From the NCBI RefSeq assembly GCF_001529295.1, contig NZ_LLWK01000038.1, forward strand, positions 496,001 to 560,000: a stretch of 64,000 bases of DNA, in the 5' to 3' direction. Of the stretch, positions 27,757 through 37,699 are shown in pieces (position 1 is the stretch's first letter; every line of letters starts with the position of its first letter). The notes beneath the pieces were generated by a model. The model searched no databases, had not been told where the DNA came from, and was given only the letters and a program-made list of their open reading frames with translations. Origin of the DNA: Flavobacterium sp. TAB 87. GTDB lineage: Bacteria; Bacteroidota; Bacteroidia; Flavobacteriales; Flavobacteriaceae. The position numbers and the translations under genes are program-made.

Positions 27757-28082
27757 AAGTCTAACTTCAGTTTAAAATACAAAAGGCTCGAATTACTATA
27801 ATTCGAGCCTTTTGTATTTTGTAAAGATAAAGTTTTCTTGATCCTTGGTTCTTTGTACGTAAATTAAAAATTTATAGGAATGCCTATATTTCCTGTTGAT
27901 TGCTAACCTTCAGTTTGTTCCAATAAAAAAGGTGGATAAATCCACCCTTTTTGCCCCAAATCTACCATAAACTTAACCTACTAAAATTATGGTTTTATAA
28001 AATTAAACAAGATGTGTCTTAGCGCCAAGAAATGTAGATTAAAAGCAGATAAATCCGATTAAATGCATAATTTAACTTTTGT
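27757..28082. other. Converging intergenic region with two hairpins
   Basis: Contains the M1 terminator at 27781-27813 and a smaller hairpin at 27925-27952 (GGTGGA / TCCACC flanked by A5 and T5) that could end minus-strand transcription from purF. Nothing else recognised. Confidence 0.6.
27781..27813 (+). terminator. Terminator after the M1 peptidase gene
   Basis: 14-bp perfect stem AAAAGGCTCGAATT / AATTCGAGCCTTTT, 5-base loop. Confidence 0.85.
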
Positions 28083-29981
28083 TTAATACGCTCTAGCGTC
28101 TTTTCCTTCGTAAAAATTCATGAATGCACGGTTTACCACTCGGTTCCCACCCGGAGTTGGGTAATCTCCTGTAAAGTACCAATCTCCTAGATTTTTAGGA
28201 CAAGCGATGTGCAAATCATCAACGGTTTGAAATATAATTTTTACTTCAGCATTAATTTCTGGAGAGCTTAGCATTTCAGCAATCTTATCTGAAACTTCTT
28301 GCGGCTCAAATTGATCATATATAGCGGTTACATAATTTACGAAATCGGTATCTGCAAAGTTTTCTTGCGCTTTACATTTTGCGTACACTTCATCAACAAT
28401 ATGATAGAGATTGCGTTCTTTTAATAATTCTAATGCTGCTTTAAAAGCAACTAAACCTTCCATCTTGGCCATGTCAATACCGTAGCAATCAGGAAAACGA
28501 ATTTGAGGAGCAGAAGAGACAATTACAATACGTTTTGGTTTCAAACGATCCATCATCTTAATAATGCTCATTTTAAGAGTTGTTCCTCTTACAATACTAT
28601 CGTCTATAATAACCAAATTGTCTGTAGGCTTAATTACACCATAGGTAACATCGTAAACGTGCGCTACTAAATCATCTCGGCTACTATCTTCGGTGATAAA
28701 AGTGCGCAGCTTGGCGTCTTTTATTGCTATTTTTTCCGTTCTAATTTTTACCTCTAGTAATTCCTTTAACGATTGCTCTGTTAACGTATTTCGATTGGCT
28801 ATGATGTGCGTGTTTTTACGCTGATTTAAAAAGTCTTGCGCTGCTTCAACCAATCCGTAAAATGAGGTTTCGGCAGTGTTAGGTATGTAAGAGAAAACCG
28901 TGTTGTCCGTATCATTATCAATAGCTTCTAAAACGGCAGGTAAAATCAATCTTCCCAAATGCTTGCGTTCTTGGTAAATTTCAGCATCACTTCCTCTCGA
29001 AAAATAGATGCGTTCAAATGAACACGATTTCTTAACGGTCGGAGTTAAAATTTCCTCCATTGTAACCGTACCATTTTTTTTAATGATTAGCGCATTACCT
29101 GGATCAATTTCTTGAACACTTTCAAAAGGAACATTAAAAACTGTTTGAATAACCGGACGTTCTGATGCAACAACTACAACTTCATCATCTTGATAATAAT
29201 AGGCTGGGCGAATTCCTGCGGGATCTCTAAAAACAAAGGCATCTCCATGACCTAGTAATCCGGCCATCGCATATCCACCATCTAGATTCTTTGCAGATCG
29301 GGTTAAAATTTTACCAATATCCAAACGTTCAGCAATAATGGGTGAAGCATCTTGTTTCGAGTAGCCTTCTGTTTTACAATCTTGGTACAATTGCATCACT
29401 TCTTTATCTAAAAAGTGTCCAATTTTTTCCATGACAGTAACCGTATCGGCCATTTCTTTAGGATGCTGTCCTAATTCTATTAAATTAGCAAAGAGCTCTT
29501 TTACGTTAGTCATATTAAAGTTTCCTGCCAACATAAGGTTGCGGTGCATCCAATTGCTTTGACGTAAAAATGGATGAACACTTTCGATACTATTTTTTCC
29601 AAAAGTACCGTAACGTACATGTCCTAAAAACAATTCTCCTAAATACGGAATGTTTGCTTTTTGTGCGGCTACATCATCTGCATATTCGGGGTGTGCAGTC
29701 ATTTCGTCATTAATGCGTGCATTAATTTGAGCAAAAACATCTTGAATAGCTTGGCTGTCGTTCGATCGTACTCTACTAATGTATCTTTGCCCTGGCTGAA
29801 CGTCAAATTTGATGCTTGCAAAACCAGCTCCATCTTGTCCGCGGTTGTGCTGTTTTTCCATCATCAGGTACATTTTTTGTATCCCGTAAAATGCCGTTCC
29901 GTACTTTTCTTTATAAAATTCAAGCGGTTTAAGAAGTCTAACCAAAGCTATCCCACATTCGTGTTGTAAAGCGTCACTCAT
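28083..29981 (-). CDS. purF: Amidophosphoribosyltransferase
   Basis: 632 aa. Catalyses the first committed step of purine synthesis (PRPP + Gln to phosphoribosylamine). The N-terminal glutaminase nucleophile is Cys9 after a short propeptide MSDALQHE; RGQDGAGFASIKF and LGHVRYGTFGKNS follow. The phosphoribosyltransferase PRPP motif is NLVIIDDSIVRGTTLKMSI. It is longer than the ~480-500 aa E. coli and Bacillus enzymes, with extra sequence in the glutaminase half and a C-terminal tail, as is usual for the flavobacterial form. Upstream lies the PfkB gene with a terminator in between. Confidence 0.93.
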   Translation of the reverse strand: MSDALQHECGIALVRLLKPLEFYKEKYGTAFYGIQKMYLMMEKQHNRGQDGAGFASIKFDVQPGQRYISRVRSNDSQAIQDVFAQINARINDEMTAHPEYADDVAAQKANIPYLGELFLGHVRYGTFGKNSIESVHPFLRQSNWMHRNLMLAGNFNMTNVKELFANLIELGQHPKEMADTVTVMEKIGHFLDKEVMQLYQDCKTEGYSKQDASPIIAERLDIGKILTRSAKNLDGGYAMAGLLGHGDAFVFRDPAGIRPAYYYQDDEVVVVASERPVIQTVFNVPFESVQEIDPGNALIIKKNGTVTMEEILTPTVKKSCSFERIYFSRGSDAEIYQERKHLGRLILPAVLEAIDNDTDNTVFSYIPNTAETSFYGLVEAAQDFLNQRKNTHIIANRNTLTEQSLKELLEVKIRTEKIAIKDAKLRTFITEDSSRDDLVAHVYDVTYGVIKPTDNLVIIDDSIVRGTTLKMSIIKMMDRLKPKRIVIVSSAPQIRFPDCYGIDMAKMEGLVAFKAALELLKERNLYHIVDEVYAKCKAQENFADTDFVNYVTAIYDQFEPQEVSDKIAEMLSSPEINAEVKIIFQTVDDLHIACPKNLGDWYFTGDYPTPGGNRVVNRAFMNFYEGKDARAY

Positions 29982-30030
29982 TAGTGTATGTGTTTGTGTG
30001 TTGTTGTGATTTTTAGTGGTAACAAATCAA

Positions 30031-30055
30031 AAAAGCCCCGTTAACCGAGGCTTTT
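30031..30055 (-). terminator. Terminator after the PfkB kinase gene
   Basis: On the minus strand AAAAGCCTCG / CGGGGCTTTT (one G-U pair) with a 5-base loop, followed by T-run, directly after the stop at 30061. Confidence 0.8.
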
Positions 30056-30060
30056 AGGTA

Positions 30061-30984
30061 TTATAATGATATATCAAATTGTGTTAGCGACTTAAATTCT
30101 TTCAAGCGCGTTATCACCTCGTCTTTTTCTAAGCTTTCCATTCGTTCTGTGCCAAATTTCTCTACACAGAAAGAAGCTAAATTGGATCCATAGATTACCG
30201 CATTCTTCATATTTTCAAACGAAATGTTTTCGCTTTGCGTAAGATATCCTGCAAATCCTCCTGCAAATGTATCTCCAGCTCCCGTTGGATCAAATACGTC
30301 TTCTAGAGGAAGCGCTGGTGCGAAGAACACTTCTTTTCCTTGGAACAACAATGCGCCGTGTTCTCCTTTTTTAATTACCACATACTTTGGTCCCATCGTA
30401 TGTATTTTTGCTGCCGCTTTAACTAATGAATATTCGCCCGAAAGCTGTCTAGCCTCTTCATCATTAATGGTCAAAACATCTACGCGTTTGATCACTTCTA
30501 ACAATTCAGGTAAAGCGCAATCCATCCAAAAATTCATAGTATCTAAAACTACTAATTTTGGTTTTTCAGTCAATTGATCTAACACACTGCTTTGTACTAA
30601 AGGATGTAAATTACCTAAAAGCACTATGTCAGAATTGGTGTAATTAGCCGGAACTTTAGGTTGAAAATCAGCTAAAACGTTTAATTGTGTGTCTAAGGTA
30701 TCTCTTGAGTTCAAGTCATTATGGTAACGACCGCTCCAAAAAAAGGTTTTACCGCCTTTTACAATTTCTAAACCCGAAAGGTCAATGTTTCTAGACGCTA
30801 ATAAGTCTAAATGTTCTTGCGGAAAATCATCTCCGACTACAGAAACTATGGCAGATTGCAAGTTGAAATAAGAGGCTGAAAGTCCAATATAAGTTGCAGC
30901 ACCGCCTAAAATTTTATCTGTTTTTCCGAAAGGAGTTTCAATTGCGTCGAAAGCTACGGTTCCAACGATCAATAATTTATTCAT
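30061..30984 (-). CDS. PfkB family sugar kinase
   Basis: 307 aa. Ribokinase-fold kinase: N-terminal GGAATYIGLSASYF (PfkB signature 1) and the C-terminal catalytic motif DPTGAGDTFAGGFAGYL with the base Asp. ILGGAATYIG, INDEEARQLSGE and VIKKGEHGALLF are further family blocks. The phosphate acceptor (ribose, adenosine, fructose or another sugar) cannot be read from the sequence. Monocistronic, with its own promoter and terminator, next to purF. Confidence 0.88.
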   Translation of the reverse strand: MNKLLIVGTVAFDAIETPFGKTDKILGGAATYIGLSASYFNLQSAIVSVVGDDFPQEHLDLLASRNIDLSGLEIVKGGKTFFWSGRYHNDLNSRDTLDTQLNVLADFQPKVPANYTNSDIVLLGNLHPLVQSSVLDQLTEKPKLVVLDTMNFWMDCALPELLEVIKRVDVLTINDEEARQLSGEYSLVKAAAKIHTMGPKYVVIKKGEHGALLFQGKEVFFAPALPLEDVFDPTGAGDTFAGGFAGYLTQSENISFENMKNAVIYGSNLASFCVEKFGTERMESLEKDEVITRLKEFKSLTQFDISL

Positions 30985-31007
30985 TGTGTGAATTTGGAAT
31001 TAAAGTG

Positions 31008-31015
31008 CAAAGATA
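31008..31015 (-). promoter_or_regulatory. Promoter of the PfkB kinase gene
   Basis: Minus-strand TATCTTTG (TAnnTTTG) 23 bases before the ATG at 30984. The remaining ~190 bases to rnhA show nothing further. Confidence 0.5.
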
Positions 31016-31209
31016 CTTCATAACAATGAAAGTTGCAAAGGTTGAGTCTCTCAAAGTTATCATAAAAAAATAGCGCTGCTGCAGTAAATTACACTATTGA
31101 TAATCAGTAAATTATAAGTTTTTTATATGGTTAAATAAATTAATTGGTTTTCCAGATTTATTGCTAATTATTGAAGAATTAACAGTCGATTAAATCTACT
31201 TTCGTGTAA

Positions 31210-31692
31210 TTATTTAATTTTTCCATTTTCTTTTTCGTAAAAAACGTCAATTGAAAGTTGTTTTTGCGTGGCTGCCATAACGGCTAGTTCGTCACATCGC
31301 TCATTTTGTGGGTGATTGTTATGTCCTTTAATCCATTTAAAGTCGACTTGATGCTTTTTATTAATAATTAAAAAACGTTTCCATAAGTCTGGATTTTTTT
31401 TACCAACAAAGCCTTTCTTTTCCCAACCAAAAACCCATTTTTTTAATACAGAGTCTACAACATACTTCGAATCAGAAATGACTAAAACTTTCATGTTTGG
31501 ATTTTTAAGTTTTTCGAGGCCAACAATAACAGCCAGCAATTCCATCCGGTTGTTAGTAGTTAAGCGAAAACCTTCGTAGAATTCTTTTTTATGTGGCGTT
31601 CCCACCAATTCCATCACAACACCGTAACCGCCGTTCCCTGGATTTCCTTTAGCAGCGCCATCTGTGTAAATATGCACTTCGTGTTGATTCAT
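31210..31692 (-). CDS. rnhA: Ribonuclease HI
   Basis: 160 aa, standard for RNase HI, which degrades RNA in RNA-DNA hybrids. Metal-binding acidic residues: Asp11 in IYTDGAAKGNPGNGGYG, Glu in TTNNRMELLAVI, Asp in VLVISDSKYVVDSVLKKW and a final Asp in NERCDELA. IKGHNNHPQNERCDELA carries the catalytic His loop. Gene lies 19 bases after purN on the same strand. Confidence 0.95.
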   Translation of the reverse strand: MNQHEVHIYTDGAAKGNPGNGGYGVVMELVGTPHKKEFYEGFRLTTNNRMELLAVIVGLEKLKNPNMKVLVISDSKYVVDSVLKKWVFGWEKKGFVGKKNPDLWKRFLIINKKHQVDFKWIKGHNNHPQNERCDELAVMAATQKQLSIDVFYEKENGKIK

Positions 31693-31711
31693 TTTTAAAA
31701 TATTGATCTAT

Positions 31712-32275
31712 TTATCCAATTAAAATTTTCTCTAAAACGTGTGGAAAGTGCAATTGTTCTAAAACATGAATTCTTTCTGCCACTGTTTCTGGCGTGTCAA
31801 GTTCGGATAAGGCCATTTTTTCTTGAAATATAACAGCGCCTTCATCGTAGTTTTCGTTTACGTAATGAATGGTGATTCCGGTTTCTTTTTCTTTGTTTTC
31901 AATTATAGCTTTGTGAATGTGCATGCCGTACATTCCTTTTCCGCCATAATTTGGTAAAAGTGCCGGGTGAATATTTACAATACTATGGGGATAAACGTCA
32001 ATTATGTTTTTTGGAAATTGTAATAAAAAACCAGCTAAAACGATCAAGTCTGGACCGATCTTGTTTATGATTTGAAGTACTTTTCCTTCCGTTAGATCAG
32101 TTTTGGAGAAAACTTGGGTAGGAATTTGATGATTATGTGCTCTTTCGATAACTTTTGCTAAAGCATTATTTGTTAGCACCAAAACGACTTTTGCATTTTT
32201 TGTTTTTTCAAAATATTTAATTATATTTTCGGCATTAGTACCTGATCCTGAAGCAAAAACGATTATTTTTTTCAT
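31712..32275 (-). CDS. purN: Phosphoribosylglycinamide formyltransferase
   Basis: 187 aa from MKKIIVFASGSGTNAENIIK; the open frame continues upstream by 21 codons to 32338 but those are not family-like. PurN transfers a formyl group from 10-formyl-THF to GAR in purine synthesis. Motifs: FASGSGTN (phosphate loop), LAGFLLQFP, the catalytic NIHPALLPNYGGKGMYG (Asn, His) and TIHYVNENYDEGAVIFQ with the active-site Asp. Divergent from acpP. Confidence 0.93.
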   Translation of the reverse strand: MKKIIVFASGSGTNAENIIKYFEKTKNAKVVLVLTNNALAKVIERAHNHQIPTQVFSKTDLTEGKVLQIINKIGPDLIVLAGFLLQFPKNIIDVYPHSIVNIHPALLPNYGGKGMYGMHIHKAIIENKEKETGITIHYVNENYDEGAVIFQEKMALSELDTPETVAERIHVLEQLHFPHVLEKILIG

Positions 32276-32412
32276 TGTAAGGGCATATTTTTTTATGCAA
32301 AAAACGGAATAAAAAACGTAATTAAATAGCATTATCACTGCTTTGTTAAAATATATTTTATAAATTAGTGTTACATTTATTAACTAAAGTGCGGTTTTAA
32401 AATAAAGTTTTT

Positions 32413-32420
32413 TATTTTTG
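32413..32420 (+). promoter_or_regulatory. Promoter of acpP
   Basis: TATTTTTG matches TAnnTTTG, 30 bases before the acpP ATG. Confidence 0.5.
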
Positions 32421-32450
32421 CCATCAAATTAAATTCTAAAATTAAAGATT

Positions 32451-32687
32451 ATGTCAGACATTGCATCAAGAGTAAAAGCGATTATCGTAGACAAATTAGG
32501 CGTTGACGAAAACGAAGTTGTAACAGAAGCAAGCTTCACTAATGATTTAGGAGCTGACTCATTAGACACTGTTGAGCTTATCATGGAATTCGAAAAAGAA
32601 TTCGACATTCAGATTCCGGACGATCAAGCAGAAAACATTGCTACTGTAGGTCAAGCTATTTCTTATATCGAAGAAGCTAAAAAATAA
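32451..32687 (+). CDS. acpP: Acyl carrier protein
   Basis: 78 aa, acidic, standard ACP length. The phosphopantetheine serine is in [20 protein letters not shown] (Ser41 region). ACP carries growing acyl chains in type II fatty acid synthesis; fabF follows directly, a near-universal pairing. Confidence 0.97.
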   Translation: MSDIASRVKAIIVDKLGVDENEVVTEASFTNDLGADSLDTVELIMEFEKEFDIQIPDDQAENIATVGQAISYIEEAKK

Positions 32688-32874
32688 TACATCAAACACC
32701 CGAGTTTTTTATGGTAATAGAAAATCGGGTGTTGTTGTTTTTATTCAAAGACTAAATTTTGGGTTGAATTTCAATCAAAAAGATATATTCCTATTGTAAT
32801 ACCCATGGCTCTTAAGTTTTATACTGGTAAGAAAGCGTGGGTTTTATTTGTTTAAGTTAACAAAAGATATTTTT

Positions 32875-34128
32875 ATGACATTAAAGCGAGTGGTTGTAAC
32901 AGGATTAGGTGCTCTTACTCCTATTGGAAACAATATCCAAGAGTATTGGGACAGTTTGATCAATGGAGTTAGCGGAGCTGCTCCTATAACGTATTACGAT
33001 ACTGAAAAGCATAAAACAAAATTTGCATGTGAAGTTAAAAACTTCAACATCGAAGATTACATGGACCGTAAAGAATCTCGCCGATTAGATAAGTTTGCTC
33101 AGTACGCTGTAGCTGCAAGTGACGAGGCGATTAAAGATGCTGGTTTAAACGACAGCAATGTTAACAAAGAACGTGTTGGTGTTATTTGGGGTGCAGGAAT
33201 TGGTGGTTTACAAACGTTTCAGGATGAAGTAATGTACTACGCAAAAGGCGATGGTACACCAAAATTCAATCCGTTTTTTATTCCTAAAATGATTGCAGAT
33301 ATTGCTCCGGCGCATATTTCTATGCGTAACGGATATATGGGTCCAAATTACACAACTGTTTCAGCCTGTGCATCATCTGCCAATGCTTTAATAGATGCTT
33401 TTAACTACATTCGTTTAGGGATGTGTGATGTTATTGTGTCGGGAGGTTCAGAAGCAGCGATTACTATTGCAGGTATGGGAGGTTTTAACTCTATGCATGC
33501 TTTATCAACAAGAAACGACAGTCCAGAAACGGCATCAAGACCATTTGATGCAACTCGTGATGGTTTTGTTTTAGGTGAAGGAGCTGGAGCGTTAGTGTTG
33601 GAAGAATACGAACATGCTAAAGCAAGAGGTGCAAAAATCTATTGCGAAGTTGGTGGTGGCGGAATGTCTTCGGATGCGTACCATTTGACGGCTCCACATC
33701 CAGAAGGAATTGGGGTAATTGCAGTAATGAACAGTACGCTTCGTGATGCTGGACTAAAACCAGAAGACGTTGATCATATCAATACGCACGGTACATCAAC
33801 TCCATTAGGAGACGTGGCCGAGCTTAAAGCCATCAGTCATGTTTTTGGTGAACATGCCAAAACAATCAACATCAACTCTACAAAATCAATGACTGGTCAT
33901 CTACTAGGAGCTGCTGGAGCTGTAGAAGCAATTGCTTCTATTTTAGCTATGCAACATAGTATTGTTCCACCAACGATTAACCATACCGTTGCAGACGAAA
34001 ATATCGATCCTTCACTAAACTTGACATTAAATAAAGCGCAAAAAAGAGAGATTAATGTTGCTATGAGTAACACTTTTGGATTTGGTGGACATAATGCTTG
34101 TGTGTTGTTTAAAAAATTAGTTGACTAA
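32875..34128 (+). CDS. fabF: Beta-ketoacyl-ACP synthase II
   Basis: 417 aa from MTLKRVVVTGLGALTPIGN; a TTG-started longer frame (32848) is unlikely. Condensing enzyme of fatty acid elongation. Active site Cys165 in TTVSACASSANALIDAFNY, the two histidines in NTHGTSTPLGDVAE and NSTKSMTGHLLGAAGAVEA. GFGGHNACVLFKK closes the thiolase fold. Sits in the conserved block acpP-fabF-rnc. Confidence 0.96.
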   Translation: MTLKRVVVTGLGALTPIGNNIQEYWDSLINGVSGAAPITYYDTEKHKTKFACEVKNFNIEDYMDRKESRRLDKFAQYAVAASDEAIKDAGLNDSNVNKERVGVIWGAGIGGLQTFQDEVMYYAKGDGTPKFNPFFIPKMIADIAPAHISMRNGYMGPNYTTVSACASSANALIDAFNYIRLGMCDVIVSGGSEAAITIAGMGGFNSMHALSTRNDSPETASRPFDATRDGFVLGEGAGALVLEEYEHAKARGAKIYCEVGGGGMSSDAYHLTAPHPEGIGVIAVMNSTLRDAGLKPEDVDHINTHGTSTPLGDVAELKAISHVFGEHAKTININSTKSMTGHLLGAAGAVEAIASILAMQHSIVPPTINHTVADENIDPSLNLTLNKAQKREINVAMSNTFGFGGHNACVLFKKLVD

Positions 34129-34137
34129 TTTAAGTAT

Positions 34138-34878
34138 ATGAGTATTTTCAAAAAAATATTTTCAAAATCCCGTTCTCAAGAAGGCGGGATTTTTTTTGAC
34201 TCTATTCAAAAAATTGTTGGTTTTGCGCCAGCATCTATTGAGCCATATAAAAAAGCATTTACCCATCGGTCTTCTAATAAGTTAGATGAGAACGGACATG
34301 CTATTAATTATGAAAGACTAGAGTTTTTAGGAGACGCCATGTTAAGCTCTGTTATTGCAGCGCATCTCTTTAATGAAGTTCCTACAGGCGATGAAGGGTA
34401 TTTGACTAAAATGCGGTCTAAAATCGTAAGTAGAGAGCATTTGAATGAACTAGGAAAAGATCTAAACTTAATTAGATTTATCGAAAGCAAAGTGCCTGTG
34501 CAGCATTTTGGAGAAAACATTCACGGTAACATTTTTGAGTCTTTAGTCGGTGCCATTTATTTAGATAAAGGATACCATTTTTGCGAAAAATTTATTCAGC
34601 AAAAAGTAATTGCACCGTATGTTAATATTTCGCGATTAGAAGGCAAAGTGATTAGTTATAAAAGTTTAGTTATTGAATGGTGTCAGAAAGAAAAACACAG
34701 CTTTCATTATGATATTTTTGAGGATAATGGCATTGGTGGCGAACGTCTCTTTGGTGTCAAATTAAGTATTGATGACAAAGTAATAGCTAAGGCAAGAGCA
34801 ACATCCAAAAAGAAAGCAGAAGAAAAAGCATCGCAGCGCGCCTATTTTGCTTTTCAGGAAAAAATGGATAAAAAATAA
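34138..34878 (+). CDS. rnc: Ribonuclease III
   Basis: 246 aa. Cleaves double-stranded RNA in rRNA and mRNA processing. The signature YERLEFLGDAMLSSVIAAHL holds the catalytic Glu and Asp; the second acidic pair is in NIFESLVGAIYLDKGY. The C-terminal ~75 residues are the double-stranded RNA-binding domain (KSLVIEWCQKEKHSFHYDIF ... KKKAEEKASQRAYFAF). Starts 9 bases after fabF, same operon. Confidence 0.95.
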   Translation: MSIFKKIFSKSRSQEGGIFFDSIQKIVGFAPASIEPYKKAFTHRSSNKLDENGHAINYERLEFLGDAMLSSVIAAHLFNEVPTGDEGYLTKMRSKIVSREHLNELGKDLNLIRFIESKVPVQHFGENIHGNIFESLVGAIYLDKGYHFCEKFIQQKVIAPYVNISRLEGKVISYKSLVIEWCQKEKHSFHYDIFEDNGIGGERLFGVKLSIDDKVIAKARATSKKKAEEKASQRAYFAFQEKMDKK

Positions 34879-34999
34879 AAAAATCGCAGAAATTATTTAA
34901 TACTACAACGTTATCGTTTATAAATTAACAAAAACATCCTCTCGGAGATTATTTAACCTCCGTTAGAAATGTTATATTTACAACTTTAATTGACAAGAC

Positions 35000-35488
35000 A
35001 TGGCAATTCATAAATTGGATCTTGGCGAATTTGATGAAATCGATTACGATCTGATAGCAATTCATACTTCTTTAGAAAGTTATCGGCTGGCTTATTTTAT
35101 CAATCAGAAACTACCGATCAATTTAAGTAAAAGCAAAAACGAAATTGAAATTAGTCTCAAAGAGGGAGACACCTATTTTTCAAGGTTTTACTTCTACAAT
35201 GAAGAGAAATCCATTTCTTGGAATTTAATTCAAAATAAGAACGAAATAAATGTGGGTAGTAAACCCGATCAACACGATTTATTTTCAAATACAATGACAG
35301 AAGTAAATACCAATGTGTACTTGCTTCCTGATTTTAAAAAGGTTGACTATTTTTTAAAAGTTGAAAAGAGTGAGGAAGCTTTCGATATATTAAAAATACT
35401 GCAACTATTAAACACCATTGATACCATATCAGCGGTTTATGAAGTTGATACTAGTAAAATAAAATCAAAAAACAATTTAATTTTTTAA
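35000..35488 (+). CDS. IPExxxVDY family protein
   Basis: 162 aa, no signal peptide. It matches the small Bacteroidota family named for its IPExxxVDY motif, here LPDFKKVDYFLKV near residue 115. The N-terminus (DYDLIAIHTSLESYRLAYF) and beta strands (FSRFYFYNEEKSISWNLI) are usual for it. No function known; the gene is regularly placed between rnc and pyk. It starts 121 bases after rnc and ends 5 bases before pyk, so it is probably co-transcribed with pyk. Confidence 0.8.
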   Translation: MAIHKLDLGEFDEIDYDLIAIHTSLESYRLAYFINQKLPINLSKSKNEIEISLKEGDTYFSRFYFYNEEKSISWNLIQNKNEINVGSKPDQHDLFSNTMTEVNTNVYLLPDFKKVDYFLKVEKSEEAFDILKILQLLNTIDTISAVYEVDTSKIKSKNNLIF

Positions 35489-35493
35489 TAGAA

Positions 35494-36924
35494 ATGCTTA
35501 CAAACAAAAAAACAAAAATTGTGGCCACACTTGGGCCTGCAACCAGTACACGAGAAATCATCAAAAAAATGGTTGACGCAGGTGTAAATGTGTTTAGAAT
35601 TAATTTTTCGCATGCAGATTACGAAGGAGTTAAAGAGAAAATAGATATTATTCGTGGATTAAACGAAGAATTAGGACAGACTACTGCCATTTTAGGAGAC
35701 TTACAAGGGCCTAAATTACGTGTTGGAGTGATGGAAGAAGGAGTTGTAGTTAATGACGGAGACCTGATTACGTTTACAACTGCAGATGAAATCATAGGAA
35801 CTGCAGAAAGAGTGTTTATGAAATACAAAAACTTTCCAAATGATGTAAATCAAGGAGAACGTATTTTATTAGACGATGGTAAACTTATTTTCGAAATTAT
35901 TTCGACAGATAAAAAAACCGAAGTAGTTGCCAAAGTAATTCAAGGTGGTGAATTGAAATCTAAAAAAGGAGTTAATCTTCCGAATACTAAAATTTCATTA
36001 CCAGCTTTAACAGAGAAAGACATTGCAGATGCTATTTTTGCGATTGAGCAAAAGGTAGACTGGATCGCTCTTTCTTTTGTAAAAACACCAAGAGACTTAC
36101 AGGATCTTCAGGAATTGATAGACAAGCATTCAGAATTTAAAATTCCGATTATTGCTAAGATAGAAATGCCAGAAGCATTAGAAAACATAGACAAAATTAT
36201 TGCTTATTGTGATGGATTAATGGTTGCTCGTGGTGATTTAGGAGTTGAACTTCCTGCACACGAAGTGCCGTTGGTGCAAAAAGATTTGATCCGTAGAGCA
36301 AAAATTGCTAGAATTCCAGTAATTGTTGCCACTCAAATGATGGAAACGATGATTTCTAGCTTGACTCCAACTCGTGCAGAAGTTAATGACGTTGCCAACT
36401 CGGTAATGGATGGAGCTGATGCAGTAATGTTGTCAGCAGAAACAGCTGCAGGAAATTATCCGGTACAAGTGATTCAGAAAATGACTCAAATTTTAGAAGC
36501 AGTAGAAGATTCACCTCTTATTCAAGTGCCACAAAATACACCGCAAGTTAAAACAAAACGTTTCATTACTAAAACAATTTGTCAGCAAGCAGCAGTGATG
36601 GCTAACACGATTGGTGCTAAAGCAATTTGTACCTTAACGAATAGTGGATATACGGCTTTTCAGGTTTCGGCTTGGAGACCTAATGCACACATTTTAGTGT
36701 TTACTTCAAATCGCAGAATCATTACACAATTGAATTTGTTATGGGGAGTAAAATCATATTACTATGACAAAATTGTTAGCACAGATGACACCGTAACTGA
36801 TGTGAACATCCTAGCAAAAGAAAAAGGATATGTTGTAAAAGGAGATTACCTAATTAACCTTGCAGCAATGCCGATTAAAGAAAAAGGAATGGTAAATACC
36901 ATGAGAGTTTCTGAAATAGAATAA
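35494..36924 (+). CDS. pyk: Pyruvate kinase
   Basis: 476 aa. Converts PEP and ADP to pyruvate and ATP in glycolysis. Visible: TKIVATLGPATSTRE and NVFRINFSHADY at the start, ILGDLQGPKLRVG, the catalytic IIAKIEMPEALENIDKI (Lys, Glu) with GLMVARGDLGVELP, and the PK signature region MDGADAVMLSAETAAGNYP. The C-terminal domain (QAAVMANTIGAKAICTLTNS) is the usual allosteric lobe. Ended by a terminator. Confidence 0.97.
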   Translation: MLTNKKTKIVATLGPATSTREIIKKMVDAGVNVFRINFSHADYEGVKEKIDIIRGLNEELGQTTAILGDLQGPKLRVGVMEEGVVVNDGDLITFTTADEIIGTAERVFMKYKNFPNDVNQGERILLDDGKLIFEIISTDKKTEVVAKVIQGGELKSKKGVNLPNTKISLPALTEKDIADAIFAIEQKVDWIALSFVKTPRDLQDLQELIDKHSEFKIPIIAKIEMPEALENIDKIIAYCDGLMVARGDLGVELPAHEVPLVQKDLIRRAKIARIPVIVATQMMETMISSLTPTRAEVNDVANSVMDGADAVMLSAETAAGNYPVQVIQKMTQILEAVEDSPLIQVPQNTPQVKTKRFITKTICQQAAVMANTIGAKAICTLTNSGYTAFQVSAWRPNAHILVFTSNRRIITQLNLLWGVKSYYYDKIVSTDDTVTDVNILAKEKGYVVKGDYLINLAAMPIKEKGMVNTMRVSEIE

Positions 36925-36944
36925 TCTTATTTCGTTTGATATAC

Positions 36945-36979
36945 AAAAAACCGTTGAGAACTTTCTTAACGGTTTTTTT
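36945..36979 (+). terminator. Terminator after pyk
   Basis: Stem CCGTTGAGAA / TTCTTAACGG with one wobble pair, flanked by A6 and T7, 21 bases after the stop. The next ~210 bases to the OsmC gene hold no recognisable feature. Confidence 0.85.
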
Positions 36980-37193
36980 ATTTTTAGATGGCTTGAGTGC
37001 TAAAAATGGTTTACAATTCTGGGTTTACTTTGCGCTACAATTGTGTGATACGAACATGCCGAAAGTATAGTACCCACAAAAATGGATGATTCGTTATCGT
37101 CTTTTGTTTGAAAAACAACCTTAATAAAAGCATGAAAAATTATGGTATTGCTTTACGTGAAGTTTTTTCAGAGTTATCGGTAAAAAAAGTAAT

Positions 37194-37664
37194 TTAAAGC
37201 ACATCACAACTTGGGAAATGTGCAATCGGAAAATTACACGAATTAGCGATAAAACATAATTTTCTAGCTTCGGTATGTAAAGCAAGAGCCAATTCTTTTT
37301 GATGTGGATTGGCAATTTGAACTTTTGGATAAAGCCTTGCTTCTGTAAAGCGACCACTTCCATCTGCAGCTACTTCAAGAGAAGCTTGGGCAGTATCCGA
37401 ATAATTTAAGACTACAATATTATTCTTTTTGCAAACATATAAGTAAGACATCATATGGCAAGAGATAAGGCTGCTCAGCAATAAATCCTCTGGATTGTAT
37501 AAATGTGGATTTCCTTTAAAAGCTTTAGCCGCAGAAACGTTTAAAACAGGTTTATCTGCAATCGTGATGGTATGCGATTTAGTATAAAATCTAGCTTGTT
37601 CGGATTCTAAATTTTTTTCTAACTTCCAATTTAAAGCGGCTTTGAAGATATGTTTGAAAGTCAT
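37194..37664 (-). CDS. OsmC/Ohr family peroxiredoxin-like protein
   Basis: 156 aa. OsmC-fold proteins reduce organic hydroperoxides with two cysteines; here LLLSSLISCHMMSYLYVC carries the first and ARKLCFIANSCNFPI the second. FKGNPHLYNPEDLLLSSL is the typical (N/H)PE block before the first cysteine. Located 35 bases after the GntR regulator on the same strand, suggesting co-transcription. Confidence 0.85.
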   Translation of the reverse strand: MTFKHIFKAALNWKLEKNLESEQARFYTKSHTITIADKPVLNVSAAKAFKGNPHLYNPEDLLLSSLISCHMMSYLYVCKKNNIVVLNYSDTAQASLEVAADGSGRFTEARLYPKVQIANPHQKELALALHTEARKLCFIANSCNFPIAHFPSCDVL

Positions 37665-37699
37665 TTTTCTATAAATTTTTCAAGTACTGAGAATAGGTA